A DNA stretch of 64,000 bases from Ferranicluibacter rubi (GTDB lineage Bacteria; Pseudomonadota; Alphaproteobacteria; Rhizobiales; Rhizobiaceae), in assembly GCF_011603255.1 (NCBI RefSeq), contig NZ_JAANCM010000004.1, positions 248,001 to 312,000 on the forward strand. The letters are read 5' to 3'. Below the pieces are notes generated by a model. The model was not told the origin of the DNA. It saw only the letters and a list, made by a program, of their open reading frames with translations, and ran no database searches. Positions within the stretch are counted from its first letter, which is position 1; each line of letters starts with the position of its first letter. Below are positions 35,746 through 46,565 of this stretch, in pieces. A program made the position numbers and the translations under genes.

Positions 35746-38700
35746 TCGACCGCCTGAACCTCCATGCGGCCCGTTGCCGTGCGCGCGGAGAATTGCGGGC
35801 GGTACATGTCCTCGACCGTTGCCGCGGGATGATCGTAGGTGCCGGAGGTGACGGCACGCACGACATAGGCAACCGTCATCTCGTTCGTATCGCCGGCGGC
35901 ATGGTCGAAGGCGGCGACGAAGCGGTCGCTGCGGAACTCGCTATGGGCTGCCTGCATCTCGCCCAGCCATTCGAAATTCGACAGCTTGGCACTGTCCACC
36001 AGCGTCGGATTGTCGATCTCGAACCCGGCGGGCAGAAGGTCCGTGACAAGAATACGGGCCGGGCCGGGGTTGAGATCGGTCGCCTTGATCACCACGACAT
36101 AGCGTTCGTTCTGGCGGGCTTGGCTGACATTCGCGGGTTCGCCGTCGAGCGTGTAGTAGCTCCGCTCGATGGCATAGCCGTTGCCGCCGGCCGGCAGCGG
36201 GAAGGCGGGAGCGGCAACAGTCGTCACCGTCGCCGTTACCGGCTCCTTGCCGGCATTGGCGATGGTGACGGGACGGGCAAGGATCTCGTCGCCGGTCTTG
36301 CGGGCGGCAAAGGCGCCCGATGACGCCACGCCGTCCACCGTCAGGGCGAGGCCCTCGTCTCCGCCCGACACCGCACGGGCGGCGAGCAGCATCCACAATT
36401 GCTCCTGGGTGCTGGTGGTCGATGTGCGGTCCCATGCGGCCGCGACCTTCCTTGCGAGCGCAGGAATGATCGTCGGGACAGGGCGGCTTTCGGCCGCAAG
36501 AGTCAGCACCGCCGCATCGTCGCGAAGGGCGGAGCCGTAGTCCGACCGGGCAAGCTCCGAGATCTTCGCATCCTCGGACATCGTCGCTGCCTGCGAGAAC
36601 ACGCTCTCCGCCCGGTTCGCATCGCCATAAAGCGACAGGGCTGCGGCCAAGTGACCCTTGGAAAGGGCCGTCGGGAATTCGCCGAGCTTCGTATCGACGT
36701 AGTAGCGCAGGTCGCTGATGGCGGCCTTGCGGTTGCGGGCGAGAACATAGAGCGCGTAGGCGATGCCGTTGCCCTGCTCGGTCACGTTGACGTCGTAGGA
36801 GAGCGAGTTCTGTAGATTGTCGAGCGCCTGCACCATGGCCTGCTCCGGCACGTCGAAGTTCTTTTCGCGGGCGCGGGTCAGGAACTCGGTCACGTAGCTG
36901 TCGAGCCAGAGATCGCCGGAACCGGGACCCCAAAGGCCGAAGCTGCCCGACGACGACTGGTAGGAGAGGACGCGGTGGATGGCATCCTGAACACGCGTGC
37001 GCACATCGGCATCTTCGGGAAGACCGGATTGGGCAGAGAGTTCGCTCAGATAGAGAAGCGGCAAAGCGCGGCTCGTCGTCTGCTCCGCGCAGCCATAGGG
37101 GTAGCGGTCGAGCACCATCAGAAGCGCCGGGATATCGAAGGCGGCAGCCCTGCTGACGCTAAGACTGACGGACGCGCCGCGCAGCTGACTTTCCGCAAGC
37201 AGGCCCTCGTCCACGACAAGGCTCGCGCCGGGTTTCAACTCGACCGGCAGGCGCGTGGTGACCGGAAGCGAGGCGGGCCGGACAGGGATCGACAGCGTCT
37301 GGTCGAGCGACAGTCCATCGGCCCCGGCGATCTTGACGGTGAACGTTCCATCGCCCGGATGCACGCCTTTCAGCGGCAGGGTCACATCGATCTTCGAGCC
37401 GGCCGGAATGGCAAAGCTCTGGGCGAGCGACGCTGTATCGACGGAGAGCGAGGGATCGGCCTCGACCGTGATTGTGAGATCGCCGGCCGGGGCATCGGTA
37501 TTGGCGATATCGAGGCGCAGTTCGGCGCTGTCGCCGGGCGCCAGGAACTTCGGCAGGCTGGCGGTGACGACGACAGGATCTCGGATGACCACGTCGGCGC
37601 TCGCATGGCCGACGCCCGCTTTCGTCCAGGCCACGGCCATGACGCGCGCGGTGCCGTTGAATTGCGGAATGTCGAAACCGATAATGGCCTTGCCCTCGGC
37701 ATCGAGCTTGACCGGGCCGGAGAAGAAGGCGACCAGCTTTTCCGTGGGCGGATTGCCCTGCAGCGCCATGGCACCGCCATCGCCGCCGGTGCGCAGACGT
37801 CCGGTCGCGCCCAGCGAGCCATCGATCAGGCGGCCGTAGAGATCGCGGATCTCGAGGCCGAGGCGGCGCTGGCCGAAATACCAGCCATCGGGATCCGGCG
37901 CCTGGTAGCGCGTGAGGTTGAGAATGCCGACATCGACGGCGGCAAGCGTCACATAGGCTTCCTCGCCGACACCGGAGCCGGCAACGCTGACGGGGATGTT
38001 CAGCGTCTGCCGCGGCAGCGTCTTCTCCGGCAGCGTCAACGACACGTCGAGCTTGCGCTCGGCTGGATCGACAGACAGCCATTTGACGCCGATGGCGCGC
38101 ATCGGCATACGGCTTTCCTGCGCGTCACCCGGCCGATAGAGCGTCGCCGTGACATAGGCGCCGGCACCGAACTCGGCCGTGATCGGCAAAGCGATCTTGT
38201 CGCCGGTCGCGGGAATGGAAACGGTTTTGGTGGCGATCAGGGTTTCCGAACCGACGGTGACCAGCAGTTCGCCGGCAAATCGCGGCGAGACGTTGAGGGT
38301 CGCGGTTTCCCCGACCTTGTAGCTGTTCTTGTCGAGAGCGATCTCCAGGCCGTCGGGCGTCTCGGTGGAGGTCGCCGCGACGTAGAAGCCGGCATCGAAC
38401 TCGACGCTCGAAACGGGATCGCCGCCGGGACCCGCAACCTCCAGCCGGAAACGGCCCCAGGTGACGGGAACGCTGACCGTGCCACCATCAGTCCCGGCAT
38501 CGACCGTGCCGTTCGACAGAAGCTTGGTCGACAGGATGGGCTCGTAGCGCCACGCCGTACCTTCGCGATACCACTGGTACTGCCGCTCAACGCTCATGAG
38601 CTTCCACGTCAGGCCCGGCATCGCCTTGCGCGCGCTATCCGGCCCGACACCGATCACGTGGAACGTGCCGGTGGAATTCTCGGTGAGAGCACCACTGAAG

Positions 38701-41183
38701 TTCGGCTTGATGCCGATCCGGTCGGTCTCCGAGCGCACCGGAATCTCCAGCGTCCGCTCGACCGCCCGTCCGCCGGCTTCCTGAAGCCGGACGGCGATGG
38801 TGGCGTTGATGAGCTGGGTCGTGGCCGGGACATCGGAGAGATCGACATCGAAGCTCGCCTTGCCGTCCGCATCGAGCGGCGTCAGCATGTCGAGCGTCTG
38901 GCGGCTGTCCTCGGTGTTCTCCTCGTCCGCAAGGCCGAAGACGTAGCCGGGATAGTCAGTGCTTTCATGCGTTGGCTTCAGGAGCACGTCGCCTTCGAGC
39001 TCAAGACCCGCCGCCGGCGCGCCATAGAGAAAACGGCCATCGACGGTGACCGGTACCGGCGTGCCGGGTGTGATGGCCTGCGCGGTGCTCTTGAGGTCGA
39101 ATTCGATGCGATCCGGTACGAAATCATCGACCTGAAACGGTTTTTCGCTGATGGCCTTCGCTTTCGGATCGGTGAAGACCTGCACCGTCCAGGTACCGCG
39201 CATGGCATTCGGCTGCAGCGCCATATCGAGCGTGTAACCGCCGAGCTTGCTGTCGGACGACACGATCCGCCGGTCCTCTACGCCATCTGGGCGCAGGAAG
39301 ACGAAGGTGAGCGGCAGATCGGGAACGGCTGTCGCCGCGGGATCGCGGGCGAGCGCCGACACGTGAACCGTCTCCCCGGCCCGATAGATGCCGCGCTCCG
39401 TCCAAGTGAGCACATCGACAGCGCCCGGGGCCGGGCGGCCGGTAACGCCGCGGTCGGACAGGTCGAAGCCGGCCCGTGTCATATCGAGGAAGACATAGTC
39501 GTCGGTGCCGGCACGGGCTGCGATGACGGCCGGCAGCGTGGCATCGCCACCGCGCAGGAGACCGGCGGCAAAGACCGCGCGGCCATCGGCGTCGGTGGTT
39601 GCGGTGCCCAGCACCTCGTTGTTTTTCGCGACGAGTTCCAGCGCGACGCCGGACAAGGGGCGTGCCGACGAGAGCGAACGGGTGAACACGCTGAGGCCAT
39701 CGGTGCCGGCAAAGGTCGAGAGGCCGATATCGGAGACGACGAACCATTGCGTGGCCCGGTTGTCCCATTCGTTGGAGGCGCCGGTCGCCGAGACGGCCGT
39801 CAGCACATAGACGCCGGGCTTGCGCTGCGGCAGGGCCTCGTCCACCGGAAAGCTGGTGACGACCTCCTTGTTGAGGTCCGTCTGGAGGTCGATAGTGCCC
39901 TGCCAGACGAGTTCGCCGCTCTCGTCGCGAATGCGGTCGGCGCTGTAGCCGTCAAGCTGGGTCAGGAATTGCGAATTCGTCAGCAGCTGGGCGATGTTGC
40001 GATCGCCGACGCGGTAGAGCTTGAGATTGGCGCTTGTCGTATTGACCGACACGAGGGGAATGCCGCGCCGTGCCGTCATCGGCAGCACGAAGCTGTCGCC
40101 GGTGAAGCGCACCATGGCCGGGCGGTCGGGAATGTAGAGATCGAGATCGACGGCCGCCTCGAGCGGCTCCTCGACGGACGAGGGAAGACCGGGGCGCAGC
40201 GCGAGCTTGTAGCGCTGGCCGTGCAACAGGCCCTCGACGCAGATCTGGCTTTCCTTCGCCTCCACCGCCTGAGGTGCAGCACCATCCAGCGTCAGGAACG
40301 GCGTGTAATCGACGCCCGACTGCAGCGGCTCGGAAAACTGGACGCAGGCACGCGGCGAAACGGCTTCCGCCTCCACCGTATTGCCGATCACGCGAAAGCC
40401 GTTCTTGCTGCGCAGATCTGCAAAGGCGGCCCGTATCGTCGGGTTTTCCACCAACGCAAGGCTTGCCTTGTAGGCTTCGAGCGCCGGGCGGAAGCTTTCG
40501 GTGGCGGCAAGCGCCTGCCCCAGCATGGCCAACGCGTCGGCGCGGTCGGTGGCGGTGCGCGACAGCTCGTAGCCATTGATGGCGGCAAGCGCCGACTGGT
40601 TGGCGACGGTCGCATTGCCAGTGATGAGGTTGGCGGTGCGGGAGGCCTGCGTCCACAAGCGGCCATCCTCGGCATCGATCGCGAGCGCAGCCATGAGGCT
40701 CTGGAGGGAGGCCTCGTTGGCACCCTCCTGCCGTTCGCGGGCGGCCTGCGCAATCAGCGCCGCACGACCGGCGTCCGCGCGATCTTCCGGCACGGTGAGT
40801 GCGCGCTTGGCCTCGCGCGCCTGGGTTACCAATTCCTCCGACAGGAAGGGCAGCGAAAGGGCGGCACCGATATCCGGGCCGGCGCTTGCGGCATCCACGA
40901 TCCGGCCGGCAACGGCGCCGGGGAAGGTGTTCAGCGTGTGGAAATCGGACTTGAGGAAGCACCACTTCACCTTGGGATTATAGGTGAAGGCGCGGCAGTT
41001 GCGATCAGCGATACAGACCTTCTCGCAATCGGCGAGCGACAGGTTCTGCTCCGTGCGCAGGTCGAAGCCGAAATAGTCGTGATCTCTCGTCGTCGCGACG
41101 GTTCGCCCCCCGGCGGCAGCGACCGAGATCACCGAACCGAGCAGCATAAACAGGCCCAAGGAGAACCGAAGTGTCGCGCGCAT
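35742..41183 (-). CDS. Alpha-2-macroglobulin family protein with N-terminal PAN/Apple domain
   Basis: An 1813-residue periplasmic protein (YfhM-like). It has a signal peptide (LGLFMLLGSVISVAAA), then a cysteine-rich PAN/Apple-like domain at about residues 30-92 (EKVCIADRNCRAFTYN, KWCF), a linker, the macroglobulin domains, a bait-like region and a thioester domain. The thioester motif is intact: GCAEQ with Cys1365 and Gln1368. Family members trap attacking proteases covalently in the periplasm. It overlaps pbpC by 4 nt, so the two are translationally coupled, macroglobulin first. A single-copy lipobox is not seen, so the protein may be soluble rather than a lipoprotein. Confidence 0.95.
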   Translation of the reverse strand: MRATLRFSLGLFMLLGSVISVAAAGGRTVATTRDHDYFGFDLRTEQNLSLADCEKVCIADRNCRAFTYNPKVKWCFLKSDFHTLNTFPGAVAGRIVDAASAGPDIGAALSLPFLSEELVTQAREAKRALTVPEDRADAGRAALIAQAARERQEGANEASLQSLMAALAIDAEDGRLWTQASRTANLITGNATVANQSALAAINGYELSRTATDRADALAMLGQALAATESFRPALEAYKASLALVENPTIRAAFADLRSKNGFRVIGNTVEAEAVSPRACVQFSEPLQSGVDYTPFLTLDGAAPQAVEAKESQICVEGLLHGQRYKLALRPGLPSSVEEPLEAAVDLDLYIPDRPAMVRFTGDSFVLPMTARRGIPLVSVNTTSANLKLYRVGDRNIAQLLTNSQFLTQLDGYSADRIRDESGELVWQGTIDLQTDLNKEVVTSFPVDEALPQRKPGVYVLTAVSATGASNEWDNRATQWFVVSDIGLSTFAGTDGLSVFTRSLSSARPLSGVALELVAKNNEVLGTATTDADGRAVFAAGLLRGGDATLPAVIAARAGTDDYVFLDMTRAGFDLSDRGVTGRPAPGAVDVLTWTERGIYRAGETVHVSALARDPAATAVPDLPLTFVFLRPDGVEDRRIVSSDSKLGGYTLDMALQPNAMRGTWTVQVFTDPKAKAISEKPFQVDDFVPDRIEFDLKSTAQAITPGTPVPVTVDGRFLYGAPAAGLELEGDVLLKPTHESTDYPGYVFGLADEENTEDSRQTLDMLTPLDADGKASFDVDLSDVPATTQLINATIAVRLQEAGGRAVERTLEIPVRSETDRIGIKPNFSGALTENSTGTFHVIGVGPDSARKAMPGLTWKLMSVERQYQWYREGTAWRYEPILSTKLLSNGTVDAGTDGGTVSVPVTWGRFRLEVAGPGGDPVSSVEFDAGFYVAATSTETPDGLEIALDKNSYKVGETATLNVSPRFAGELLVTVGSETLIATKTVSIPATGDKIALPITAEFGAGAYVTATLYRPGDAQESRMPMRAIGVKWLSVDPAERKLDVSLTLPEKTLPRQTLNIPVSVAGSGVGEEAYVTLAAVDVGILNLTRYQAPDPDGWYFGQRRLGLEIRDLYGRLIDGSLGATGRLRTGGDGGAMALQGNPPTEKLVAFFSGPVKLDAEGKAIIGFDIPQFNGTARVMAVAWTKAGVGHASADVVIRDPVVVTASLPKFLAPGDSAELRLDIANTDAPAGDLTITVEADPSLSVDTASLAQSFAIPAGSKIDVTLPLKGVHPGDGTFTVKIAGADGLSLDQTLSIPVRPASLPVTTRLPVELKPGASLVVDEGLLAESQLRGASVSLSVSRAAAFDIPALLMVLDRYPYGCAEQTTSRALPLLYLSELSAQSGLPEDADVRTRVQDAIHRVLSYQSSSGSFGLWGPGSGDLWLDSYVTEFLTRAREKNFDVPEQAMVQALDNLQNSLSYDVNVTEQGNGIAYALYVLARNRKAAISDLRYYVDTKLGEFPTALSKGHLAAALSLYGDANRAESVFSQAATMSEDAKISELARSDYGSALRDDAAVLTLAAESRPVPTIIPALARKVAAAWDRTSTTSTQEQLWMLLAARAVSGGDEGLALTVDGVASSGAFAARKTGDEILARPVTIANAGKEPVTATVTTVAAPAFPLPAGGNGYAIERSYYTLDGEPANVSQARQNERYVVVIKATDLNPGPARILVTDLLPAGFEIDNPTLVDSAKLSNFEWLGEMQAAHSEFRSDRFVAAFDHAAGDTNEMTVAYVVRAVTSGTYDHPAATVEDMYRPQFSARTATGRMEVQAVE

Positions 41184-41389
41184 GCCGAATTTCCCCCGTA
41201 AGGTCCGGCCTGCTCAAGGCGGCCGGTTCCGGCGCCACTCTCTGTCCGGGCCCTGTCATTGTCAATCCAGAGGCACGTTCATAGAGGGATCGGCAGACCC
41301 TGAAGAGCGATGCTGCGATAGGTCACGCCGACCTTTGGTTCGGAGGCCCTACCTTCCGAGCAAGCCCTTCGGCAACAGCGCTTGTCGCG

Positions 41390-42787
41390 TCAGCCGGCCT
41401 GGCGCTGCGGGCGGGCGCGCATGTCGATGAGCGTGGCTGCGGCATAGGTCTGGGCGACGATTTCCGGCACCAGATCGATATCCGGCAGGGAGCCGAGGCC
41501 GAGCGGGCCGATGGCAAAGAGGCCGAGGGAGCGGCCGCGCGCATCGAGAAGCTCGCCAGCCGGATTGACCGACAGGCCGAGCTGCAGCTCGTCGGTGACC
41601 GCAAGCTGGTTGCGAAGGGCGGCCGCAATCACCGGCACATCCAGATCGGCCGACAGGCAGCGGCAATCGATGATGCGGTCAGCCGTAAACAGGCTTTCCG
41701 CCTGCTCGCCGGCCCAGCGGACCACGAGGCCTTGAGAGGACCTGCGCAGCGCAGTGCCACGCCGCAGTTCCGTCAGTCCGGCGCCCAGCTCGCGCTCCAG
41801 CCGGGCATGGACGTCGGCCGGCAACCGGTTGCGGTGGGCGTCGTAGATCGAGCGCAGATGCCGGTTGAACTGCCGCTTCTCGCTGGGCGGAAGGGACGAC
41901 CAGAGCGAGCTTGCCCGCTTGCGGAGCCCATTCATGGCCGCCTGCCAGCTCCAGCCGTTCTCCTCCGCCTCGGCACAGGCTTCGCGCACGAAGCGCAGGA
42001 TGTGACGCAACTGCGAGGGCATGGGCTGGGTCGGGAACACCGAATCGGCGGCAAGCCGCGTGTGCGGCTGGGGCAGGAATCCGCGGCGAGAGAGGATGGA
42101 GATCCGGCCAGCGAAGCCTGCGTCGCGTAGCTGCAGTACCTGATCCACCGCCCGCAGGCCGCTGCCCATGACGATCACGTGCTTCTCGACGCTTTGCGGC
42201 GTGGTGATCTCGCGGGTCAGCGCCCGCGCGACATCGCCGGCATCCGCCTTCAGGCCATAGCCCGTCGCCAGAATCACGTCGTCGAACACCATGGCCCCAC
42301 CATCGGCAAAGCCGAGGCGAACGCCGCCATGATCGAGGCGGCGGATGTCGTCGGCGATATCGTGCGACATCTGCACCGTCACATCGCGCCGCTGGGCGAG
42401 CGCCTCGGAAAAGCGCTGATAGACATAGTCGCTGAAGATCGATTTCGGCACGAAGATCTGCCCGAAGCCGGGAATTGCGGCGGAAACGGCATCGCGAAAT
42501 TCGCTGCTCGCCTGCAGCCAGCGCGTGAAATCCTTAGGTTCCCCGGTCGCGACCGAGAGATCGCGAGCGCGGCTGTTGAGGATCTCCGTCGAGCGGGCGC
42601 CGGCCAGCGCCTGACCGCCGCTGATGGTAGGCGCGGGATCGAACAGGCGCAGCCGGAAGGGTTGCGTCACCGTCTTCAGAAGCGCGATCGCCATCATGAT
42701 GCCGGAGAAACCACGGCCGACCACCGCGATATCGAGCGGGTCGCCGGATGCACGTCGGCCGGGCGCGGAAATGCCGTGAACCGTCAT
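41390..42787 (-). CDS. FAD/NAD(P)-binding oxidoreductase-like protein
   Basis: A 465-residue protein. The N-terminus holds the dinucleotide-binding motif IAVVGRGFSG, and a second nucleotide-type segment (VIVMGSGLRAVDQVLQL) near residue 160. It resembles the FAD-NAD(P)-binding group (NAD_binding_9). I chose the ATG at 42787, which follows GGGAGGA; the longer frame adds 36 unrelated residues. Near the centre, a stretch rich in Arg/Leu (RSIYDAHRNRLPADVHARLERELG) is helical. Substrate and pathway are unknown. It stands alone. Confidence 0.82.
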   Translation of the reverse strand: MTVHGISAPGRRASGDPLDIAVVGRGFSGIMMAIALLKTVTQPFRLRLFDPAPTISGGQALAGARSTEILNSRARDLSVATGEPKDFTRWLQASSEFRDAVSAAIPGFGQIFVPKSIFSDYVYQRFSEALAQRRDVTVQMSHDIADDIRRLDHGGVRLGFADGGAMVFDDVILATGYGLKADAGDVARALTREITTPQSVEKHVIVMGSGLRAVDQVLQLRDAGFAGRISILSRRGFLPQPHTRLAADSVFPTQPMPSQLRHILRFVREACAEAEENGWSWQAAMNGLRKRASSLWSSLPPSEKRQFNRHLRSIYDAHRNRLPADVHARLERELGAGLTELRRGTALRRSSQGLVVRWAGEQAESLFTADRIIDCRCLSADLDVPVIAAALRNQLAVTDELQLGLSVNPAGELLDARGRSLGLFAIGPLGLGSLPDIDLVPEIVAQTYAAATLIDMRARPQRQAG

Positions 42788-43017
42788 ATCATTCCTCCCT
42801 TCCTGCCGCCTCCAGCAGGTGTCGGATCGTTGAACCGGATGCCCTCGCCCTGGTCGTCCTCGCGGACATTGCCTTGGGCGCATGCGTTCACACATATGCG
42901 GTCATGTCGTCAGTGGGGGATTACAACACGGGTTTCGCCCGCCATCAAGCGGTTTTCACGATCCGTTAACGTCTGCCATCGTCGGGTAGGACGGCGCGCG
43001 AGTGTTTCCACAACGAG

Positions 43018-43043
43018 AAAGGGGCCACTTTCGCAGCCCCTTT
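43018..43043 (-). terminator. Probable terminator of the 131-residue orphan gene
   Basis: AAAGGGGC pairs with GCCCCTTT around a 10-nt loop. It begins 3 nt after the stop codon on the minus strand and ends in TTT. Confidence 0.65.
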
Positions 43044-43046
43044 GGG

Positions 43047-43442
43047 TTATGAGCGAACGAGGCGATGCGCCTGCTGTCGCTCCATCCGGCGGATAAACGC
43101 GTTGATATCGGCCCGTCCGCTGCGCACCTGGCGCTTGCGGATCATGATGCCCATGATGCGGGCTGCCGTAGAGACCGTCATATCGTCGAGCGGGCTTTCG
43201 CTCGACCACGGCTTGGTCAGCTGCGACGTCACCACCTCCCGGACGGACGTCGGCAGAATATCGGTGCATCCGCGCATATGATCGAAGACCAGCGCGATCG
43301 GCAGGAGTGCACCTTGATAGTAGATGGTCGGCGCATCGGCGCCGCCGTTCCATTCCTCGTAGGCGTCGATCGCCTCGCGGAACAGCTGATGCAGCGTAAT
43401 CGGAGCATGCCCCTGGTGAAGTTCTGGCAGTAGAGTGTTCAT
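43047..43442 (-). CDS. Protein of unknown function (131 residues)
   Basis: A soluble-looking protein, MNTLLPELHQGHAPITLHQ at the start, with no signal peptide or membrane helix. The C-terminal half is helical and basic (MIRKRQVRSGRADINAFIRRMERQQAHRL), which could bind nucleic acid, but I recognise no family. A good GGAGACGCAG site precedes the ATG and a terminator follows the stop, so it is very probably expressed as a single gene. Function unknown. Confidence 0.7.
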   Translation of the reverse strand: MNTLLPELHQGHAPITLHQLFREAIDAYEEWNGGADAPTIYYQGALLPIALVFDHMRGCTDILPTSVREVVTSQLTKPWSSESPLDDMTVSTAARIMGIMIRKRQVRSGRADINAFIRRMERQQAHRLVRS

Positions 43443-43702
43443 CTGCGTCTCCTCACATTTGCTTCGACGCGGGCGGGTCGCGCCTGCACATTTCCGCCTG
43501 ACACATTAATGACGTGCTTTGCCGCCGGGTTCCACCCTTTTGAGAAATTTTTTTGCGCATTTCGCAGAGGTAACAATCCTTAAGCCAAGGATTACAATAG
43601 CTTTGCGTGGGTACATCCATCTTTCGCCCTTGTTATCGGTGCTGCGTGGAAAGGGCTGATTAACCTTTATTTTCTATTGAATAGAGGTGCCCATCGGCCC
43701 TC

Positions 43703-46402
43703 ATGTTCCCGAGTTTGCAGGTTCCCATGCGTCTATCCAGAACGAATCTTCCCCACGGTATCGACAATGCGAAGGCGGAGGATGCGCAGCAGCGTATCGA
43801 GCCGGTCAAGCGGATCTACGGTACGCCGGAGACGCTCGGCAGCGCTTTCCTGTCGGGCGCCGACACGGAGAATGCCGACGAGATGGCCGCCGGCGAGATC
43901 GAAGGACGCGCGCCGATCTGGCAGAGCAACTTCGTCATCGGCCCCAATGTCCGCTTCACCCGCACGCCGGACAGCGCCTATCCCAAGCGCAGCCCGAAAT
44001 CGCCGCCCATGCTCGAAATGGTACAGATCAACGAGCATCCCCCAGCGTCGATCTCCGACATGACAGAGGCCACGGCCTCAATGGAACGACCCGAAATGAC
44101 ACAGACCTTCGACATGCCGGAAACCGACTTCGCGACGGCGCGCGGCGCCTTGGCGCTGGCACTGAAACTGCGCCGCGAATTCCCGCAGAGCGACGCCTGG
44201 CCGCAGCTGGCGCAGATCGAGGCGCCGCGGGATGTCCAGCCCACAGAGATTGTCGACGTGGTGTCTGTCGAACCCGAGACTGTGATCGAAGACGTTGCCG
44301 TCCCGGCAGAGGCGCCCGCGCCCGTAACGCTGGCTCCCCGCGCCTTCAGCTTCGCGATCAACGATGCGATCTTCTTCGAGACGCTGCTCTCGAACCCGGA
44401 TTTCGATCCGTCCCTTTCTCTCATCCCCGCGCCCTCCATTCGGGAAACGGCATCGGTGAAGACCGAGGCCGAAACGATGGCAATACCGGTTGTGGCCGAA
44501 ACGCCGGCTCCCGTGCCGCCGACGATCGCGTTTCGGACAAGCCCGGAATCCGTGACGGCGCTGTATCGGGTGATCGAGGTCGGCCCGGCCAAGGCCGTTG
44601 CCGTTTCCGGCATCGATGAGACCGCACCTGTCGAAACAGCTACCGAGGAGCCACAGGCCGCACCGGAACCGGTCGCCGAAGCGCCGGCCGCCCCCGAGGT
44701 TGCCGAGGAGGCGCCAGCCGCCTTCAAGCCGCGCATCCGCGCCGCTCAGGTTCTTGCCGGCCGGCTGACACCCTCGCTGCAGCTGAGCGCCGCTGCCCGC
44801 GCCATCGATCTCTCGGTCCTGCCGGAGATGGAAGGCTACCAGCTTCCGTCGGTCGAACTGCTGCAGGAGCCGGTGTTCCAGCAGACCACGTCCATGAGCC
44901 AGGAAGCGCTGGAACAGAGTGCGGGCCTGCTCGAAAGCGTGCTGGAAGATTTCGGCGTGCGCGGCGAGATCATCGACGTGCGGCCGGGCCCAGTCGTCAC
45001 GCTCTATGAGTTCGAGCCGGCACCGGGGGTCAAATCCTCGCGCGTCATCGGCCTGTCCGACGATATCGCTCGCTCCATGTCGGCGCTGTCGGCCCGCGTC
45101 GCGGTCGTTCCCGGCCGCAACGTCATCGGCATCGAGCTGCCGAACCCGGTGCGCGAAACCGTCTATTTCCGCGAGATGATCGAGTCGCACAGCTACGAGG
45201 AAACGAAGTTCAAGCTGCCGCTCTGCCTCGGCAAGACCATCGGCGGCGAGCCGGTCGTGGCGGAACTCGCCAAGATGCCGCATCTGCTCGTCGCGGGAAC
45301 GACGGGGTCCGGCAAGTCGGTGGCGATCAACACGATGATCCTGTCGCTCCTCTACCGCCTGAAGCCCGAGGAATGCCGCCTGATCATGGTCGATCCGAAG
45401 ATGCTGGAACTGTCGATCTATGACGGCATCCCGCATCTCCTCACCCCCGTCGTCACCGACCCGAAGAAGGCCGTGATGGCGCTGAAATGGGCGGTGCGGG
45501 AGATGGAAGACCGCTATCGCAAGATGTCGCGGCTCGGCGTGCGCAATATCGACGGCTATAACGGCCGCGCGGCGATCGCCCGTGCCAAGGGCGAGACGGT
45601 GTTCACGACGGTCCAGACCGGGTTCGACCGGGGCTCCGGCGAGCCGGTGTTCGAGGAGCAGGAACTCGACCTCGCGCCGATGCCCTATATCGTCATCATC
45701 GTCGACGAGATGGCCGACCTGATGATGGTCGCCGGTAAGGAAATCGAAGGCGCGATCCAGCGGCTGGCCCAGATGGCACGTGCCGCCGGTATCCACCTGA
45801 TCATGGCGACGCAGCGCCCCTCGGTCGATGTCATCACCGGCACGATCAAGGCGAACTTCCCCACCCGCATCTCCTTCCAGGTGACCTCGAAGATCGACAG
45901 CCGCACCATCCTCGGCGAACAGGGTGCCGAACATCTGCTCGGACAGGGCGACATGCTCCACATGGTCGGCGGCGGACGCATCGCCCGCGTCCATGGGCCC
46001 TTCGTTTCGGACGAAGAGGTCGAGAAGGTCGTCAACCATTTGAAGGCGCAGGGTCGTCCCGAGTATCTCGGCACCGTCACCGAGGACGCCGACGAGGTGG
46101 AGGAGGCGCCCGAGGAAGATACGGCTGTGTTCGACAAGTCTGGCATGGCCGAGGAAGACGGGCAGGACCTCTACGACAAGGCGGTCAAGGTGGTGCTGCG
46201 CGACAAGAAGTGCTCGACCTCCTACATCCAACGTCGCCTGCAGATCGGCTACAACCGTGCGGCCTCGCTGGTGGAGCGCATGGAACGCGAAGGTCTCGTC
46301 GGCGCGGCCAACCACGTCGGCAAGCGGTCGATCATCGCCGGCGGACGGGACACCATGGAGCCCATCGCCATCGAGCCTGCTATTCTTGAAAGCGAAGACT
46401 GA
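43703..46402 (+). CDS. ftsK: FtsK/SpoIIIE-family DNA translocase lacking a membrane domain
   Basis: An 899-residue DNA translocase. The motor has Walker A GTTGSGKS (residues 532-539), Walker [13 protein letters not shown] and the Fts[15 protein letters not shown] segment. The C-terminal gamma winged helix, which reads KOPS-like signals, is present ([44 protein letters not shown]). Canonical FtsK begins with four membrane helices; here the first 460 residues are hydrophilic, Pro/Glu/Ala-rich and without membrane segments. Rhizobia often have both a membrane and a soluble FtsK. The start could also be the ATG at 43727. It is monocistronic, ended by a 10-bp hairpin. Confidence 0.93.
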   Translation: MFPSLQVPMRLSRTNLPHGIDNAKAEDAQQRIEPVKRIYGTPETLGSAFLSGADTENADEMAAGEIEGRAPIWQSNFVIGPNVRFTRTPDSAYPKRSPKSPPMLEMVQINEHPPASISDMTEATASMERPEMTQTFDMPETDFATARGALALALKLRREFPQSDAWPQLAQIEAPRDVQPTEIVDVVSVEPETVIEDVAVPAEAPAPVTLAPRAFSFAINDAIFFETLLSNPDFDPSLSLIPAPSIRETASVKTEAETMAIPVVAETPAPVPPTIAFRTSPESVTALYRVIEVGPAKAVAVSGIDETAPVETATEEPQAAPEPVAEAPAAPEVAEEAPAAFKPRIRAAQVLAGRLTPSLQLSAAARAIDLSVLPEMEGYQLPSVELLQEPVFQQTTSMSQEALEQSAGLLESVLEDFGVRGEIIDVRPGPVVTLYEFEPAPGVKSSRVIGLSDDIARSMSALSARVAVVPGRNVIGIELPNPVRETVYFREMIESHSYEETKFKLPLCLGKTIGGEPVVAELAKMPHLLVAGTTGSGKSVAINTMILSLLYRLKPEECRLIMVDPKMLELSIYDGIPHLLTPVVTDPKKAVMALKWAVREMEDRYRKMSRLGVRNIDGYNGRAAIARAKGETVFTTVQTGFDRGSGEPVFEEQELDLAPMPYIVIIVDEMADLMMVAGKEIEGAIQRLAQMARAAGIHLIMATQRPSVDVITGTIKANFPTRISFQVTSKIDSRTILGEQGAEHLLGQGDMLHMVGGGRIARVHGPFVSDEEVEKVVNHLKAQGRPEYLGTVTEDADEVEEAPEEDTAVFDKSGMAEEDGQDLYDKAVKVVLRDKKCSTSYIQRRLQIGYNRAASLVERMEREGLVGAANHVGKRSIIAGGRDTMEPIAIEPAILESED

Positions 46403-46416
46403 GGACATGCAGGACG

Positions 46417-46441
46417 CCCGGGGCGAGACATTCGCCCCGGG
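46417..46441 (+). terminator. Hairpin downstream of ftsK
   Basis: CCCGGGGCGA and TCGCCCCGGG form ten perfect base pairs around GACAT. It lies 15 nt after the ftsK stop; no T-run follows. Confidence 0.6.
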
Positions 46442-46565
46442 TTCCGCGATCCAGACGCTGTCCGGTCTTGCAAACCCCTTTGCGGCAGGCATTTGGAACC
46501 AAACCCGGGTTCGCGAATTATCCCGTGTTCTTAGGGGCGCGACGACGCGCGTGGGAGATATCGTA

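Noticed and set aside
36975-41201. A 1408-codon open frame on the plus strand opposite the macroglobulin gene
   Set aside because: It is antisense to a gene with a signal peptide, known domains and thioester motif. Long antisense open frames are common in GC-rich DNA; it has no recognisable family.
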